Positions 1-8,879 of a stretch of DNA of 64,000 nt are shown piece after piece. Where the stretch lies: the NCBI GenBank assembly GCA_011523545.1, contig WTGN01000071.1, positions 1 through 64,000 on the forward strand. Reading direction: 5' to 3'. The notes beneath the pieces are model-generated. The model made no database searches and had not been told where the DNA came from. It saw only the letters and a program-made list of their open reading frames with translations. A program made the position numbers and the translations under genes. This DNA comes from Chloroflexota bacterium (GTDB lineage Bacteria > Chloroflexota > Anaerolineae > Aggregatilineales > Phototrophicaceae). The stretch's first letter is position 1, and each line of letters opens with the position of its first letter.

Positions 1-9
1 CCGTGTTTA

Positions 10-85
10 GCTCCCCCTCCCTGACTCGTCGGATGCCCGCCATAGAGATGGCGGGAGGGGGCCGGGGGGTGGGGTTCGCTCCCCG
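10..85. repeat. GC-rich palindromic intergenic repeat, family 1, copy 1
   Basis: An outer C-rich arm (CTCCCCCTCCC, 11-21) pairs with GGGAGGGGG (53-61). Inside is a perfect hairpin, CCCGCCAT-AGAG-ATGGCGGG, at about 36-55, followed by GGCCGGGGGGTGGGGTT. The same GGGCCGGGGG-TGGGGTT tail occurs at 22441-22460, and the CAT-AGnn-ATG hairpin style recurs at 46878-46893, so I read it as a dispersed element rather than a terminator. It lies upstream of the thioredoxin gene. Confidence 0.65.
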
Positions 86-226
86 CCGCCAAAACCGACC
101 CGCAATCCGCCGCAATCGCGATTCCGATGTAAGATATGCGCCTCGCCCTTCGTCCAAAAAGCAGATATTCGAAGAGCGAGTTCGCGCATCGCCGCGATAC
201 CCCAAGACCACAGGAGACAAAGGGAT

Positions 227-553
227 ATGGGCGCCAAGACATTTGATGTCAACAAAGACGAATTCCAGAGCGAAGTGCTCGATAGCAGCACGCCGGTGCT
301 GGTTGATTTCTGGGCCGAATGGTGCGGTCCTTGCAAGATGATCGCCCCCATCGTCGATGAAATCGCCGACGAATACGAAGGCAAGCTGCGCGTCGCCAAG
401 GTTGATGCCGACGAAAACCAGGAGATTCTGATGAATTACGGCATCATGGGCATCCCGACTTTGATCCTCTTCAAAGGCGGCGAAGCGGTGGAGCGCATCA
501 CCGGATTCAAACCCAAAGGCAAGATCGTCAGCAAAATCGCCACCCACATCTAG
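227..553 (+). CDS. trxA: Thioredoxin
   Basis: Cytosolic thiol-disulfide reductase of 108 residues, the normal size for a single-domain thioredoxin. The redox motif W-C-G-P-C-K lies at residues 32-37, preceded by VLVDFWAEW, and the cis-proline segment GIPTLILFKGGE is present at about residues 74-85. The ATG follows AGGAGACAAAGGG, a strong purine-rich ribosome binding region. The gene stands alone and ends in a hairpin-plus-T-run terminator, so it is probably monocistronic. Family and function are secure; which reductase supplies electrons cannot be read from this window. Confidence 0.97.
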   Translation: MGAKTFDVNKDEFQSEVLDSSTPVLVDFWAEWCGPCKMIAPIVDEIADEYEGKLRVAKVDADENQEILMNYGIMGIPTLILFKGGEAVERITGFKPKGKIVSKIATHI

Positions 554-575
554 CGGCGACCGAATGCGCAATGCA

Positions 576-608
576 AACGCTCATCTTCTGAAGATGGGCG
601 TTTTTTAT
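576..608 (+). terminator. Rho-independent terminator after thioredoxin
   Basis: AACGCTCATCTT and AAGATGGGCGTT form a 12-bp stem (one G-T pair) around a CTG loop, followed directly by a run of T (TTTTTTATTTT). It starts 22 bases after the thioredoxin stop codon. Confidence 0.85.
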
Positions 609-871
609 TTTCGCGCTTCTCTTCGGTAACTCGCGCTAAACTCTGCGCCGGGCGCTGGACGGCAGCGAAATGGGCGGTTCTGTCCGCGCGGAATCTTGGC
701 CTCTTCCCGCTGCCGCCGACGGCGAATTTTCGATGGCCGGAGACGGTTGACACTTTCCCGCCGCCCGAACTCGCTGGTATCATCAAGCGCATCATCAACC
801 GCGCAATTGGCCCACCGCTAGCGCTCGACGAAATCAGCTTCCGCCGTCCGGATCAGCCATTTGGAGAGACC
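609..871 (+). other. Leader region before prs
   Basis: No separate gene is recognised between the thioredoxin terminator and prs. The reading frame of prs stays open upstream of its ATG back to about 620, and the stretch from about 735 to 871 reads like protein (PPELAGIIKRIINRAIGPP and onward) with coding-like third positions, but it has no convincing start. A TTGACA at 747-752 has no -10 at proper spacing. GGAGAG just before 872 supports the downstream ATG. Confidence 0.4.
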
Positions 872-1954
872 ATGAAACAGATGCAAATGACCGACATGGT
901 GAAAGTGCCCGGCGCGAAATTCCACCCGGAGCCGGCCAGCCAAGACGAACAGGAAGAGCAGGAACACTCGTCAACCATGCGCTTCGGCTCGATGAAAATC
1001 TTTTGCGGCAGCGCATCGCAGGACCTGGGCGCCGAGATCGTCGACTACATCTGCCGCGTCTCCGAATACAATATCAAGCCCGGCGCCTATTACCGGACTG
1101 TCTTTTCCAACGAGAACATCTTTATCAAGCTGGAGGAGAGCGTACGAGGGAAAGATGTCTACCTCGTCCAGACGATGGCCTCGCCGGTGCACGAGAATTT
1201 CATGGAAATGTTGATCATGATCGACGCCCTCAAACGGGATTCTGCCTGGCGCATCAATCTGGTTGTGCCCTACATGAGTTACACCCGCTCCGACAAAAAA
1301 GACCAGCCACGTGTGCCCATCACCGCGCGGCTGATCGCCAATATGATGGAGACGGCCGGCATTGATCGCTATATGACGATAGACTTGCACGCCGGTCAGA
1401 TTCAGGGCTTCTTCGATGTCCCGGGCGATGCGCTCACCGCCTTCCACTTGCTCAGCGATTATGTCATCAGCAAGCTTCGCAGCGGGGAGCTGGAAGACCT
1501 GGTCGTGGTTACGACTGATCTGGGCTTCGCCAAACAGGGGCGGAACTGGGCGGAAAGCCTGGGCGTGCCCCTGGCCTTCGTGGAAAAACGCCGCAGCGGC
1601 AACGCCGAAAGTCCCCGAGCCCTCTCGCTGATCGGCAGCGTCGAAGGCAAGAATGTCTTGCTGGTTGACGATGAAGTCAACACCGCCGGCAGCGTCGTCG
1701 GCGCGGTGAATGTCGTACGGGAATACGGCGCCAAAGATGTGCTATTCGCCTTTACGCATCCCTTCTTCACCGAGGAAGCCTATAGCCGATTCGCCGCCCT
1801 CGACCTGCGTGAAATCATCTTCACCAATACCTTGCCCATCGCGCCCGAAAGCCAACTGCCCAACATGACCGTTCTTTCCATTGCGCCCCTGCTGGGCGAG
1901 GTGATCCTGCGCGCCCATGAGGGCCGCAGCGTCGGCGCGCTCTTTAATGAATAA
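872..1954 (+). CDS. prs: Ribose-phosphate pyrophosphokinase (PRPP synthetase)
   Basis: Makes phosphoribosyl pyrophosphate from ribose 5-phosphate and ATP for nucleotide, His and Trp synthesis. The 360-residue product has the family N-terminus (MKIFCGSASQDLGAEI), the SYTRSDKKDQPR flexible-loop region, IDLHAGQIQGFF, and the PRPP-binding segment LLVDDEVNTAGSV near residue 265. Bacterial enzymes are usually about 310-320 residues; here about 35 acidic, Gln-rich residues precede the conserved fold. The chosen ATG has GGAGAG upstream, while the internal ATG at 977, which would give a canonical length, has no ribosome binding site. The stop overlaps the start of the next gene (ATGAATAA), suggesting coupling. 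Confidence 0.93.
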   Translation: MKQMQMTDMVKVPGAKFHPEPASQDEQEEQEHSSTMRFGSMKIFCGSASQDLGAEIVDYICRVSEYNIKPGAYYRTVFSNENIFIKLEESVRGKDVYLVQTMASPVHENFMEMLIMIDALKRDSAWRINLVVPYMSYTRSDKKDQPRVPITARLIANMMETAGIDRYMTIDLHAGQIQGFFDVPGDALTAFHLLSDYVISKLRSGELEDLVVVTTDLGFAKQGRNWAESLGVPLAFVEKRRSGNAESPRALSLIGSVEGKNVLLVDDEVNTAGSVVGAVNVVREYGAKDVLFAFTHPFFTEEAYSRFAALDLREIIFTNTLPIAPESQLPNMTVLSIAPLLGEVILRAHEGRSVGALFNE

Positions 1955-2660
1955 GGCGGAACAAGCCAGCCCGGCTGGGCCAGAACGGCCAGACAGACCG
2001 ATTTCCAATCGCTTGATGGCTCTGTATCTCGGCGCATTCCTGCTGATGTTGACGCTGCTCTACGCCTTCACAAACGCGGTCGGCATCGAAGAGTTGCAGT
2101 TGATGATCGCCGGCGCCGGCTTATGGGGTCCGCTGATTTACATCGGCATCAAGGCGCTGACCTTCACCTTCGCGCCGCTTTCGGCCGGCCCCATCCAGTT
2201 CGCCGCAGGTCTGCTCTTCGGCGGCGTCATCCCGGGCGCCTTCTATTCGCTCTTGGGCGAAACGCTCGGCGGCGCGGTCAATCTGTTGATCGCGCGGCTG
2301 GTGGGCCGGCGGGTGGTGCGGCGCTTCGTCGGCGACCAAGCCATGCGGCGCATCGACGATTTAAGCGAGCGCTATCTGGAAGATTGGCGCGCTTTGTTCG
2401 CCGCCCGGCTGCTGCTGTTCTCGGTCTACGACTTCATCAGCTACGCCGTCGGCTTCGGCAAGCTTCGGCTATCGGTTTATCTCGCTGTGTCCTTCATCGG
2501 CGGCGTGATCCCGACTTATATTTTTGTGCTCATCGGCAGCCAGGCCGCCCAGAATGAAGATGTCCTGCTCTTGTTCTATGGCGGCGCCGCGCTCGTCTTC
2601 GTCGCCTGGCTCGTATTCCGTGTGCCCTTGACGCGCATATACAGACGTTACTTTCTCTAG
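1947..2660 (+). CDS. TVP38/TMEM64 (DedA/SNARE-associated) family membrane protein
   Basis: Polytopic inner-membrane protein of 237 residues with about five or six hydrophobic segments. The family core is visible: FTFAPLSAGPIQFAAGLLFG, then GETLGGAVNLLIARLVGRR with its re-entrant-loop pattern, and RLLLFSVYDFISYAVGFGKL. The start is placed at the ATG overlapping the prs stop codon (eight shared bases); an in-frame ATG 30 bases earlier lies inside prs. DedA-superfamily proteins are linked to lipid scrambling and membrane homeostasis, but no substrate can be assigned here. Translational coupling to prs is inferred from the overlap only. Confidence 0.8.
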   Translation: MNKAEQASPAGPERPDRPISNRLMALYLGAFLLMLTLLYAFTNAVGIEELQLMIAGAGLWGPLIYIGIKALTFTFAPLSAGPIQFAAGLLFGGVIPGAFYSLLGETLGGAVNLLIARLVGRRVVRRFVGDQAMRRIDDLSERYLEDWRALFAARLLLFSVYDFISYAVGFGKLRLSVYLAVSFIGGVIPTYIFVLIGSQAAQNEDVLLLFYGGAALVFVAWLVFRVPLTRIYRRYFL

Positions 2661-2699
2661 CAGGAGCTGGCGGATTCTATGGCCTTTCCGGGTCGGCCT

Positions 2700-2846
2700 T
2701 TTGCGCGTTTACTGGGTGGCCTTGTACGGGTCCAGCGCATCTCGCAAACTGTAAGATCAAGGTGTATACGATGACGCTCACAACAAAGAGCAGCGGGATG
2801 TTGATTAGACTGCGGCGAATAATGAAGCGGCCGATGGATGCCAAGT
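2700..2846 (-). pseudogene. Relic of an oligopeptide/dipeptide ABC permease (OppB/DppB-like N-terminus)
   Basis: Read on the minus strand, 2846 to about 2745 encodes a typical OppB-type first transmembrane segment: GRFIIRRSLINIPLLFVVSV followed by IVYTLILQF. A single frame change then continues as RDALDPYKATQ and meets a stop at about 2711. Only about 45 codons remain of a protein normally over 300 residues. It begins just after the stop of the C45 gene on the same strand, so an operon of that gene with a peptide importer has probably decayed. I see the sequence directly; the permease assignment rests on motif recognition. Confidence 0.6.
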
Positions 2847-2853
2847 CCTCCGC

Positions 2854-3894
2854 TCACATCGGAAAGACGGAAAGCGCGCCCGGCTCGCGCAGTGGATGTC
2901 CCGAGTACACGATCAAGCTCGGCGCATCCAGGTCGAACAATGCCGTGCAATAGGTCTCATTCAGATCGGGACCCGTCGCCGTCCGATAAATGGGGTACTC
3001 ACTGTCTGCTTCGTCTCCGAGTATGGCGAGGATGTCCGCTGCGTTCGTGACCGTCCGCGCGCTGATCAGCGCCTCGGCCCGCGCCACCCGGCATGCGCTC
3101 GATGGCGTCACCGTCTGGGCGCGCTGCCGAACTTCCAGCGCGTGGTTGGCATGAAAGTTAAGGCCTCGGATTTCAGTGACCTGCGATTCTTGCGGCATCG
3201 CCTCGACTTGAATGATTCGCCGCTCGCTGACGGAGCCAATGGTATAGCTGAAGCCGGAGGCCCGCCCCGGCCGCGTCACCCGCGCTATCGCATCGTCCAG
3301 GGACTGCGCTTCCAGCAATGAACGCGCCAGAAACTGCCTGCCCAGTCCGACGCGAATATCGCGCGGAATAAGATTATCGACCGAGTAGCAGATACCGGCG
3401 TCATTAAAGCCGAAGGCATTGCCCGGCAAAAAACCCGGATAGCAGCAGGCGGTGAATCCGGGACGGTCGAGCACTTGCGCCTGCACGAAATACAGATGCT
3501 CGCGAAAAGCGGGCGCGCCATCTTCGTTGTGCCCGATCAAGGCCATCTCATCGGTCAATATCGAACAATCGCTGCAGCCGCGGATTTCATCGCGCTCCTG
3601 CAAATAGCCGCGATACTCGCCGCGCATATTCAGCAGAAAGACATCAATAAGATCGCGACCGGCGCCCGCCGCCATGCCACGCAACTCCTGCAAATACTGC
3701 GGGTACTCCGCCTCATGCAGCGCCAACAGCGCTTCGTATCGCGCGCGCCCGGCCTCGGTTGCATGGTAAACGCGCATATCGCGCAGCAGCGCGTAACTGT
3801 CGTAGGCGGCGTGGATGCGCTCGGAAAAATGGCTGCCGATCGCCGCGCCGAATTCGTAGTAGGCTCCGCTTACGCGCAGCGTCCTGATCTTCAT
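2854..3894 (-). CDS. C45-family peptidase / acyl-CoA:6-aminopenicillanate acyltransferase-like (Ntn hydrolase)
   Basis: 346-residue member of the C45 family, which self-cleaves to expose an N-terminal Cys and then hydrolyses or transfers amide-linked acyl groups. The candidate nucleophile is C110 in GCSDCSIL, followed by IGHNEDG, the family hallmark, and later by GNAFGFNDAGICYSVDNL. The C-terminal half has YCTALFDLDAPSL, also typical. The start is set at the second Met, giving MKIRTLRVSG, where homology begins; an upstream start at 3939 would add 15 unrelated residues. No signal peptide, so it is probably cytosolic. The permease relic next to it hints at a past role in peptide or amide uptake. 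Substrate unknown. Confidence 0.8.
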   Translation of the reverse strand: MKIRTLRVSGAYYEFGAAIGSHFSERIHAAYDSYALLRDMRVYHATEAGRARYEALLALHEAEYPQYLQELRGMAAGAGRDLIDVFLLNMRGEYRGYLQERDEIRGCSDCSILTDEMALIGHNEDGAPAFREHLYFVQAQVLDRPGFTACCYPGFLPGNAFGFNDAGICYSVDNLIPRDIRVGLGRQFLARSLLEAQSLDDAIARVTRPGRASGFSYTIGSVSERRIIQVEAMPQESQVTEIRGLNFHANHALEVRQRAQTVTPSSACRVARAEALISARTVTNAADILAILGDEADSEYPIYRTATGPDLNETYCTALFDLDAPSLIVYSGHPLREPGALSVFPM

Positions 3895-4208
3895 AGACTT
3901 TCGCTCCGCCGGGCAATGGAAGAACGATCGTAACATCATAACGTGCCCTCACGCAGGGACCCATTCCCGCCACGCTGAGACACAAATGCGCCGGCTCCAA
4001 ACGCTGCGAGCCGTCTGCATCGATCATGCACAGCATAACCGATTTTTTGTCTTTACCATGAACTCGTATTTTGGCTTTCGCGCCGTCACGCTTGTATCGC
4101 GGGGCCGCCTCCAACCAGCCGACGGCAAGGCCAAATGCGCCGCCTTCATCAGTTTGGACGCTATGTTATAATCAGCCTATCCGATGCAATGAACTCATGT
4201 GAGAAATC
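3895..4208. other. Intergenic region between the C45 gene and secA
   Basis: A divergent region of about 310 bases. It holds the secA promoter at its right end. A minus-strand open frame of some 60 codons covers 3940-4114, but nothing in it is recognisable and no clear ribosome binding site precedes it, so I do not call a gene. Confidence 0.4.
4164..4172 (+). promoter_or_regulatory. Extended -10 promoter of secA
   Basis: TGT-TATAAT, a perfect -10 hexamer with the TGn extension, 37 bases before the secA ATG. No good -35 is seen at 16-18 bases spacing, as expected for an extended -10 promoter. Confidence 0.6.
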
Positions 4209-7016
4209 ATGTTCCGCAATATCGTCAAGAAAGTATTCGGCGACCCGATGGAGAAAGCGCTTTCCACCTATCAGGAGTCGGTCGACCGGATCAACGCCCT
4301 GGAATCATCCATGCAGGCGCTCAGCGTCGCCGAGATGCGCGCCAAGACCGCCGAATTCAAAACGCAGTTGGCAAGCGGCGCCGGCTTTGAAGACATCATG
4401 ATTGAAGCCTTTGCCCTCGTTCGCGAAGCATCCGTCCGCACCATCGGCCTGCGCCACTACGATGTGCAGTTGATCGGCGGCATCGTGCTGCACGAAGGGC
4501 GCATCGCCGAGATGAAAACGGGCGAGGGCAAGACCCTCGTCGCCACGCTGCCGCTCTATCTCAATGCCCTGGACGGGCGCGGCGCCCATCTCGTCACCCC
4601 CAACGATTATTTGAGCAAGCACGGTCTGCAATTCATGGGGCCGATTTATCACTTGCTGGGCTTGTCCGCGGCTGTCATCCAGAATACCGGCGGCGGGCCC
4701 GACAGCGGCTCTTTCCTCTTTGATCCCGATTTCATCTCCGATGACGCGCGCTACCAGAACCTGCGGCCTATCAGCCGACGAGACGCCTACCAGGCCGATA
4801 TCCTCTACGGCACCAACAACGAATTCGGCTTCGATTATCTGCGCGACAATATGGTGCTCGCTCATGAGCGCCTTGTGCAGCGCGAATTGCGTTATGCCAT
4901 CGTCGATGAAGTGGACAACATCCTCATCGACGAAGCCCGCACCCCGCTTATTATATCGGGCCCCTCAGACGAGCCGTCCGACTTTTACCGCCGTTTCGCT
5001 TCCATTGTCAAGCGCCTGAAGAAGAGCAGCGAAGACAGCGTCGAGTTGGAAGAACCGGATGGCGATTTTGTGCTGGATATTGGTGACCGCATCGTTTACC
5101 TGACCGAGCAGGGCGTAGAGAAGGTGGAGAAGGCGCTCGGCGTGCATCAGCTTTACCACCCGGACAACGCCGAGATGCTGCCCTATCTCGACAATTGCCT
5201 GCGCGCCCAGACACTCTACGAAAACGACAAAGAATACATCGTGCAGAATGGCGAGGTCGTCATCGTCGATGATTTCACCGGTCGGCTGATGCCCGGCCGC
5301 CGCTTCTCCGAGGGGCTGCACCAGGCGATTGAAGCCAAGGAAGGCGTGCAAATCCGCCGCGAAAACATCACCATGGCCACCATCACCTTCCAGAACTTCT
5401 TTCGCATGTACGACAAACTGGCCGGCATGACCGGCACCGCCCTCACCGAAGCGGAAGAATTCGAGAAAACCTACGAGCTCGATGTCGTGCCGATTCCCAC
5501 GCATCAACCGGTCATCCGCGCCGATGAAAATGACCTGATCTACGTCAACGAGACCTCAAAATGGAACGCCATCGTCGGGGCTATCCAAGAGCGCAACGAG
5601 CGCAATCAACCCATTCTCGTCGGCACTGTCGCCGTCGAGACATCGGAGCGGCTCAGCAAATACCTGAGCAAGGCCGGCATCAAACACGAAGTGCTCAACG
5701 CCAAGCAGCATGAGAAAGAAGCCGAGATCATCACCCAAGCCGGTCGACCGGGCGCCGTTACAATCGCCACCAATATGGCCGGGCGCGGCGTCGATATCCT
5801 GCTCGGCGGCAATCCCGAAGGCTTGGCGCGGGGGGCGCTGCGCCGCAGCGGCATTGACCTAACCGCCGCCACCGACGCCCAATGGCGTAAGGCGCAGGCG
5901 GAAGCCGAGAAACTTGTCCATCGGGATCGGGAGCTGGTGCTGGAGGCCGGCGGCTTGTTCGTTTTGGGCACGGAACGCCACGAGGCGCGCCGCATCGACA
6001 ATCAGCTGCGTGGCCGCTCCGGCCGTCAAGGCGACCCCGGCGAATCCCGCTTTTACCTCAGCCTCGATGACGACCTAATGAGGCGCTTCGCCAATGACAA
6101 CGTCAAGCGCCTGATGAAAACGGCCGGTTTCCCCGAGGATGAAGCGATCCAGCACGGCATGATCAGCAAGTCTATCGAACAGGCCCAGGTCCGTGTCGAA
6201 GGTCACAACTTTGATATTCGCAAGCGCGTGGTCGAATACGATGACGTCGTCAACCGCCAGCGCGAGATCATCTATGGGCAGCGTCTCGATTGGCTGCAAA
6301 AGAACGCCGAGCAGTTGCACCGCGATTATCTCGCCATGATTGAAGACCAAATCGCAGCCGCTGTTGAGGAGGCCTTCGCCGCCGATCATGAAGGCGAGCA
6401 GCTCGAAGCCGGCGCGATGTATCAACAGCTGGCCAGCACCGGCCTGCCCCTGCCGGAGACAATCACGGCCGAGGCGCTGGAAACGCTTGAACAAGACGAT
6501 GTCGCAGCCCAAATTCGCGCCCACGCCGCCGACTTGCTAGCGGCGAAAAAAGAGCAACTGGAAGCCGCGCGCGAAGGGCTGACCGAGATCGCCGAGCGCC
6601 AAACGGTGATCCGCGCCCTCGACCACTTCTGGCAGCGACACTTGACCGACCTTGATATCCTGCGCGAGGGCATCGGCTTGCAAGCCATTGCCCAAAAGGA
6701 CCCGCTGGTCGAATATCAGCGGCAGGGCTTCCAGATGTTCCGCGTGGTCGAAGATACCTATCGGCAGATCGCCGCGCGCCAGATCTTCCTCGTTCAACCC
6801 GCCGTCGTGCAGACGCCGCAGCGCCGCCGTGAGATGCGCGAATACCGGCCGGATCTGCAAATGGGCAATACCGACCGCCCAACGCAGCAGACGGTGCGCC
6901 GGAACAGCAAGCGCCCCGGCCGCAACAAACCCTGCTGGTGTGGCAGCGGCAAGAAATACAAACATTGCCACATGCGCGAAGACAATCTCTCCGGCAAGTT
7001 CCAGCAAGCCGGTTGA
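4209..7016 (+). CDS. secA: Protein translocase ATPase SecA
   Basis: Motor ATPase that drives unfolded preproteins through SecYEG. The 935-residue protein carries the Walker A region MKTGEGKTLVATLPLYLNAL near residue 100, the DEVDNILIDEARTPL DEAD-type segment near 233, the preprotein cross-linking domain, FFRMYDKLAGMTGTALTEAEEF, ATNMAGRGVDILLGGNP, and the helicase-II motif QLRGRSGRQGDPG. The C-terminus ends in a SEC-C zinc motif, C909-x-C911-x8-C920-H921, the SecB/ribosome-binding element. Length is normal for the family. An extended -10 promoter precedes it, and the next gene starts eight bases after its stop. Confidence 0.98.
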   Translation: MFRNIVKKVFGDPMEKALSTYQESVDRINALESSMQALSVAEMRAKTAEFKTQLASGAGFEDIMIEAFALVREASVRTIGLRHYDVQLIGGIVLHEGRIAEMKTGEGKTLVATLPLYLNALDGRGAHLVTPNDYLSKHGLQFMGPIYHLLGLSAAVIQNTGGGPDSGSFLFDPDFISDDARYQNLRPISRRDAYQADILYGTNNEFGFDYLRDNMVLAHERLVQRELRYAIVDEVDNILIDEARTPLIISGPSDEPSDFYRRFASIVKRLKKSSEDSVELEEPDGDFVLDIGDRIVYLTEQGVEKVEKALGVHQLYHPDNAEMLPYLDNCLRAQTLYENDKEYIVQNGEVVIVDDFTGRLMPGRRFSEGLHQAIEAKEGVQIRRENITMATITFQNFFRMYDKLAGMTGTALTEAEEFEKTYELDVVPIPTHQPVIRADENDLIYVNETSKWNAIVGAIQERNERNQPILVGTVAVETSERLSKYLSKAGIKHEVLNAKQHEKEAEIITQAGRPGAVTIATNMAGRGVDILLGGNPEGLARGALRRSGIDLTAATDAQWRKAQAEAEKLVHRDRELVLEAGGLFVLGTERHEARRIDNQLRGRSGRQGDPGESRFYLSLDDDLMRRFANDNVKRLMKTAGFPEDEAIQHGMISKSIEQAQVRVEGHNFDIRKRVVEYDDVVNRQREIIYGQRLDWLQKNAEQLHRDYLAMIEDQIAAAVEEAFAADHEGEQLEAGAMYQQLASTGLPLPETITAEALETLEQDDVAAQIRAHAADLLAAKKEQLEAAREGLTEIAERQTVIRALDHFWQRHLTDLDILREGIGLQAIAQKDPLVEYQRQGFQMFRVVEDTYRQIAARQIFLVQPAVVQTPQRRREMREYRPDLQMGNTDRPTQQTVRRNSKRPGRNKPCWCGSGKKYKHCHMREDNLSGKFQQAG

Positions 7017-7024
7017 CGCGCGCG

Positions 7025-7888
7025 ATGTTCCGAATCGGCGATATTGAAATCTACCTGTTCAACGACGCGACCGCCTACATGGACCCGGGTGGATTGTTCG
7101 GCCTGGTGCCGCGCGCGCTTTGGTCTCGCTATTACAGCGCCGACGAGCGCCACTTGATCGAGACCGCGACGCACAACCTGCTAATCCGCGCCGCCGGGCT
7201 GCATATCATCGTCGATACCGGCTTCGGCAATAACCTGAGCGAGTCTCAGCGCCGCCACCTGCACATTGACGAATTCGATGGCACGCAGCGAGGCCTGGCC
7301 GCCCTCGGCCTGTCAGCGGCCGATATCGACATCGTCATCGATACCCACTTGCACGACGATCACTGCAGCGGCAATTTCCGGCTGGACGCTGATGGCGCGC
7401 GCGCGCCCGCTTATCCCAAGGCCGAATACCTCGTGCAGCGCCGCGAATACGAAGACGCGACACATCTAAACGAACGCACCCGCGGCACATACCGGCCGGG
7501 CAACTATGTCCCGCTTTATGAAGCAGGGCAGTTGACGCTGCTTGATGGCGACACAGAAATTGTATCTGGCGTGACCGCAGTTGCCACGCCAGGCCACACG
7601 CCAGGACACCTGAGCGTCCGCATCGAGAGCGGGGGAGAGCAGGCCGCCTTCCTCTGCGATATGGCGTCGCTGGCTGTGCATTTCGAGCGCCTCGCCTGGA
7701 TGACCGCATTCGATGTCGAGCCGCTGATTACGCTGGAAACCAAGCGCCGCTGGACGCAGTGGGCGCTGGAAACGAAGGCGCTGCTCATCTTCCCGCATGA
7801 CAAGATCAAGCCAGCCGGGCGCTTGACCCATGACGAACGTGGCCGCCCGACTGTAGAGACTGAACAACTGCTCTACGACAATCCCTGA
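7025..7888 (+). CDS. Metallo-beta-lactamase-fold hydrolase (AHL lactonase-like group)
   Basis: 287-residue MBL-fold enzyme. The metal site is visible as H108-x-H110-x-D112-H113 within DTHLHDDHCSGNF, then the third-strand His in TPGHTPGHLSVRI and the Asp in FLCDMA. The layout, with an N-terminal DTGFGNN loop and HxHxDH near residue 110, fits the quorum-quenching lactonase/alkylsulfatase-like branch, but the substrate cannot be set from sequence. The ATG at 7025 gives the natural family start (MFRIGDIEIYLFND); longer in-frame starts would overlap secA by tens of bases. It lies eight bases after secA and is probably co-transcribed. Confidence 0.85.
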   Translation: MFRIGDIEIYLFNDATAYMDPGGLFGLVPRALWSRYYSADERHLIETATHNLLIRAAGLHIIVDTGFGNNLSESQRRHLHIDEFDGTQRGLAALGLSAADIDIVIDTHLHDDHCSGNFRLDADGARAPAYPKAEYLVQRREYEDATHLNERTRGTYRPGNYVPLYEAGQLTLLDGDTEIVSGVTAVATPGHTPGHLSVRIESGGEQAAFLCDMASLAVHFERLAWMTAFDVEPLITLETKRRWTQWALETKALLIFPHDKIKPAGRLTHDERGRPTVETEQLLYDNP

Positions 7889-7957
7889 TCCGCTTGATGA
7901 CGCCGTACTGTACGGGTTGCCCATAGGGTCGCTCATTATGCGGCTTGGTGAATTTTC

Positions 7958-7981
7958 GGGCGACTCACCGAGTCGCTCCTA
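7958..7981. repeat. GGGCGACTC-type palindromic repeat, family 2, copy A
   Basis: GCGACTC-ACC-GAGTCGC forms a 7-bp stem with a three-base loop, followed by TCCTACA. It belongs to the same family as the copies at 24224, 25106, 35668 and 62869 and lies between two convergent genes, where it could also serve as a bidirectional transcription stop, though no T-run follows. Confidence 0.7.
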
Positions 7982-8054
7982 CAACTTGTGATTTATATCG
8001 AGTTGGAAATTCTGCGTATGCCGAGATATGACTCGAGACGGGCTGTGGTGAACA

Positions 8055-8879
8055 CTATAAAAGCTCCGGCTGACACTGTGGGCAAAAATGCGTGCCCCGT
8101 TGCGCAAGCCGGATTTTGTTGACTGCCGCGCCGCAGCGCCGACAAGGCAGATTAGCCCGCCCGTAAACATAGAAGTAATCCTGCGATTCGCCCTTGCTGC
8201 CGTCCGGCTTGCGATACCAATTGATGCTGGCGCCTTCATGCTCTATGCCCGCCCGCAAGGCGTCCCGGATCGTCTGATGCAGCCGCTGACTGTCCTCGTC
8301 AGCCAAAAGGTGAACCGGCGTCGCCGGGTGGATGCCGGCGCGGAAAAGGGCTTCGTCGGCGTAGATATTGCCAACGCCGGCGATAAATTCTTGCTCCAAT
8401 AAAAGAGACTTGATCGCGCGCTTGCGCCCCTTCATACCCGCTCGGAAGCCCGCCAGCGTGAATTCATCGCTGAGCGGCTCCGGCCCCAGATGCCCGAGCA
8501 AGCTCTCGACATCATCGGTCAAATAGACGCGGCCGAACTTGCGCAAGTCGGAAAAGCGCAGTTGCCTCCCGTTGTCCAAGTCAAAGCGCAGGTGCACCCA
8601 GCGGTCCGCTTCATGCTCTTCCTCGGCCTCAGTCACATAAAGCCGCCCGGACATTTTCAGGTGGATCACCAGCGTATCGAATTCCAGCGCAATCAAAATG
8701 TACTTGCCGCGCCGGTTGAGCGCCCGCACCCGCTGCCCGGAAAGGCGCGCGGCAAACTCGTCTGGCGGGGGCGAGTGGATCGTCGCGGGCCAATCCTGCC
8801 ACATCCCCACGATCCGCCGCCCGATCAGGGCTCCGCGCAAGCCGCGCACCACCGTCTCAACTTCGGGCAATTCAGGCAT
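8055..8879 (-). CDS. mutM: Formamidopyrimidine-DNA glycosylase (Fpg/MutM)
   Basis: Base-excision repair enzyme removing 8-oxoguanine and formamidopyrimidines with AP-lyase activity. 274 residues, normal length. It begins MPELPEVETVVRGLRG, whose Pro2 is the catalytic nucleophile and Glu3 the acid, has the conserved Lys in NRRGKYILI (about residue 59), the helix-two-turn-helix region with FIAGVGNIYADEALFRAGIH, and a C-terminal zinc finger CRRCG...CPQCQ. All catalytic positions appear intact. It is divergent from dnaE across a 137-base region. Confidence 0.97.
   Translation of the reverse strand: MPELPEVETVVRGLRGALIGRRIVGMWQDWPATIHSPPPDEFAARLSGQRVRALNRRGKYILIALEFDTLVIHLKMSGRLYVTEAEEEHEADRWVHLRFDLDNGRQLRFSDLRKFGRVYLTDDVESLLGHLGPEPLSDEFTLAGFRAGMKGRKRAIKSLLLEQEFIAGVGNIYADEALFRAGIHPATPVHLLADEDSQRLHQTIRDALRAGIEHEGASINWYRKPDGSKGESQDYFYVYGRANLPCRRCGAAVNKIRLAQRGTHFCPQCQPELL

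Noticed and set aside
747..783. TTGACA ... TATCAT as a prs promoter
   Set aside because: Spacing of about 25 bases is too long.
3940..4114. Minus-strand gene upstream of the C45 gene
   Set aside because: About 60 codons with no family similarity and no ribosome binding site; the frame continues antisense-like through the C45 start in another phase.
7904..7916. CCGTACTGTACGG palindrome after the MBL gene as a terminator
   Set aside because: Six-bp stem, single-base centre and no T-run, so no support as a terminator; similar to the pfkA palindrome only by the CTGTAC core.
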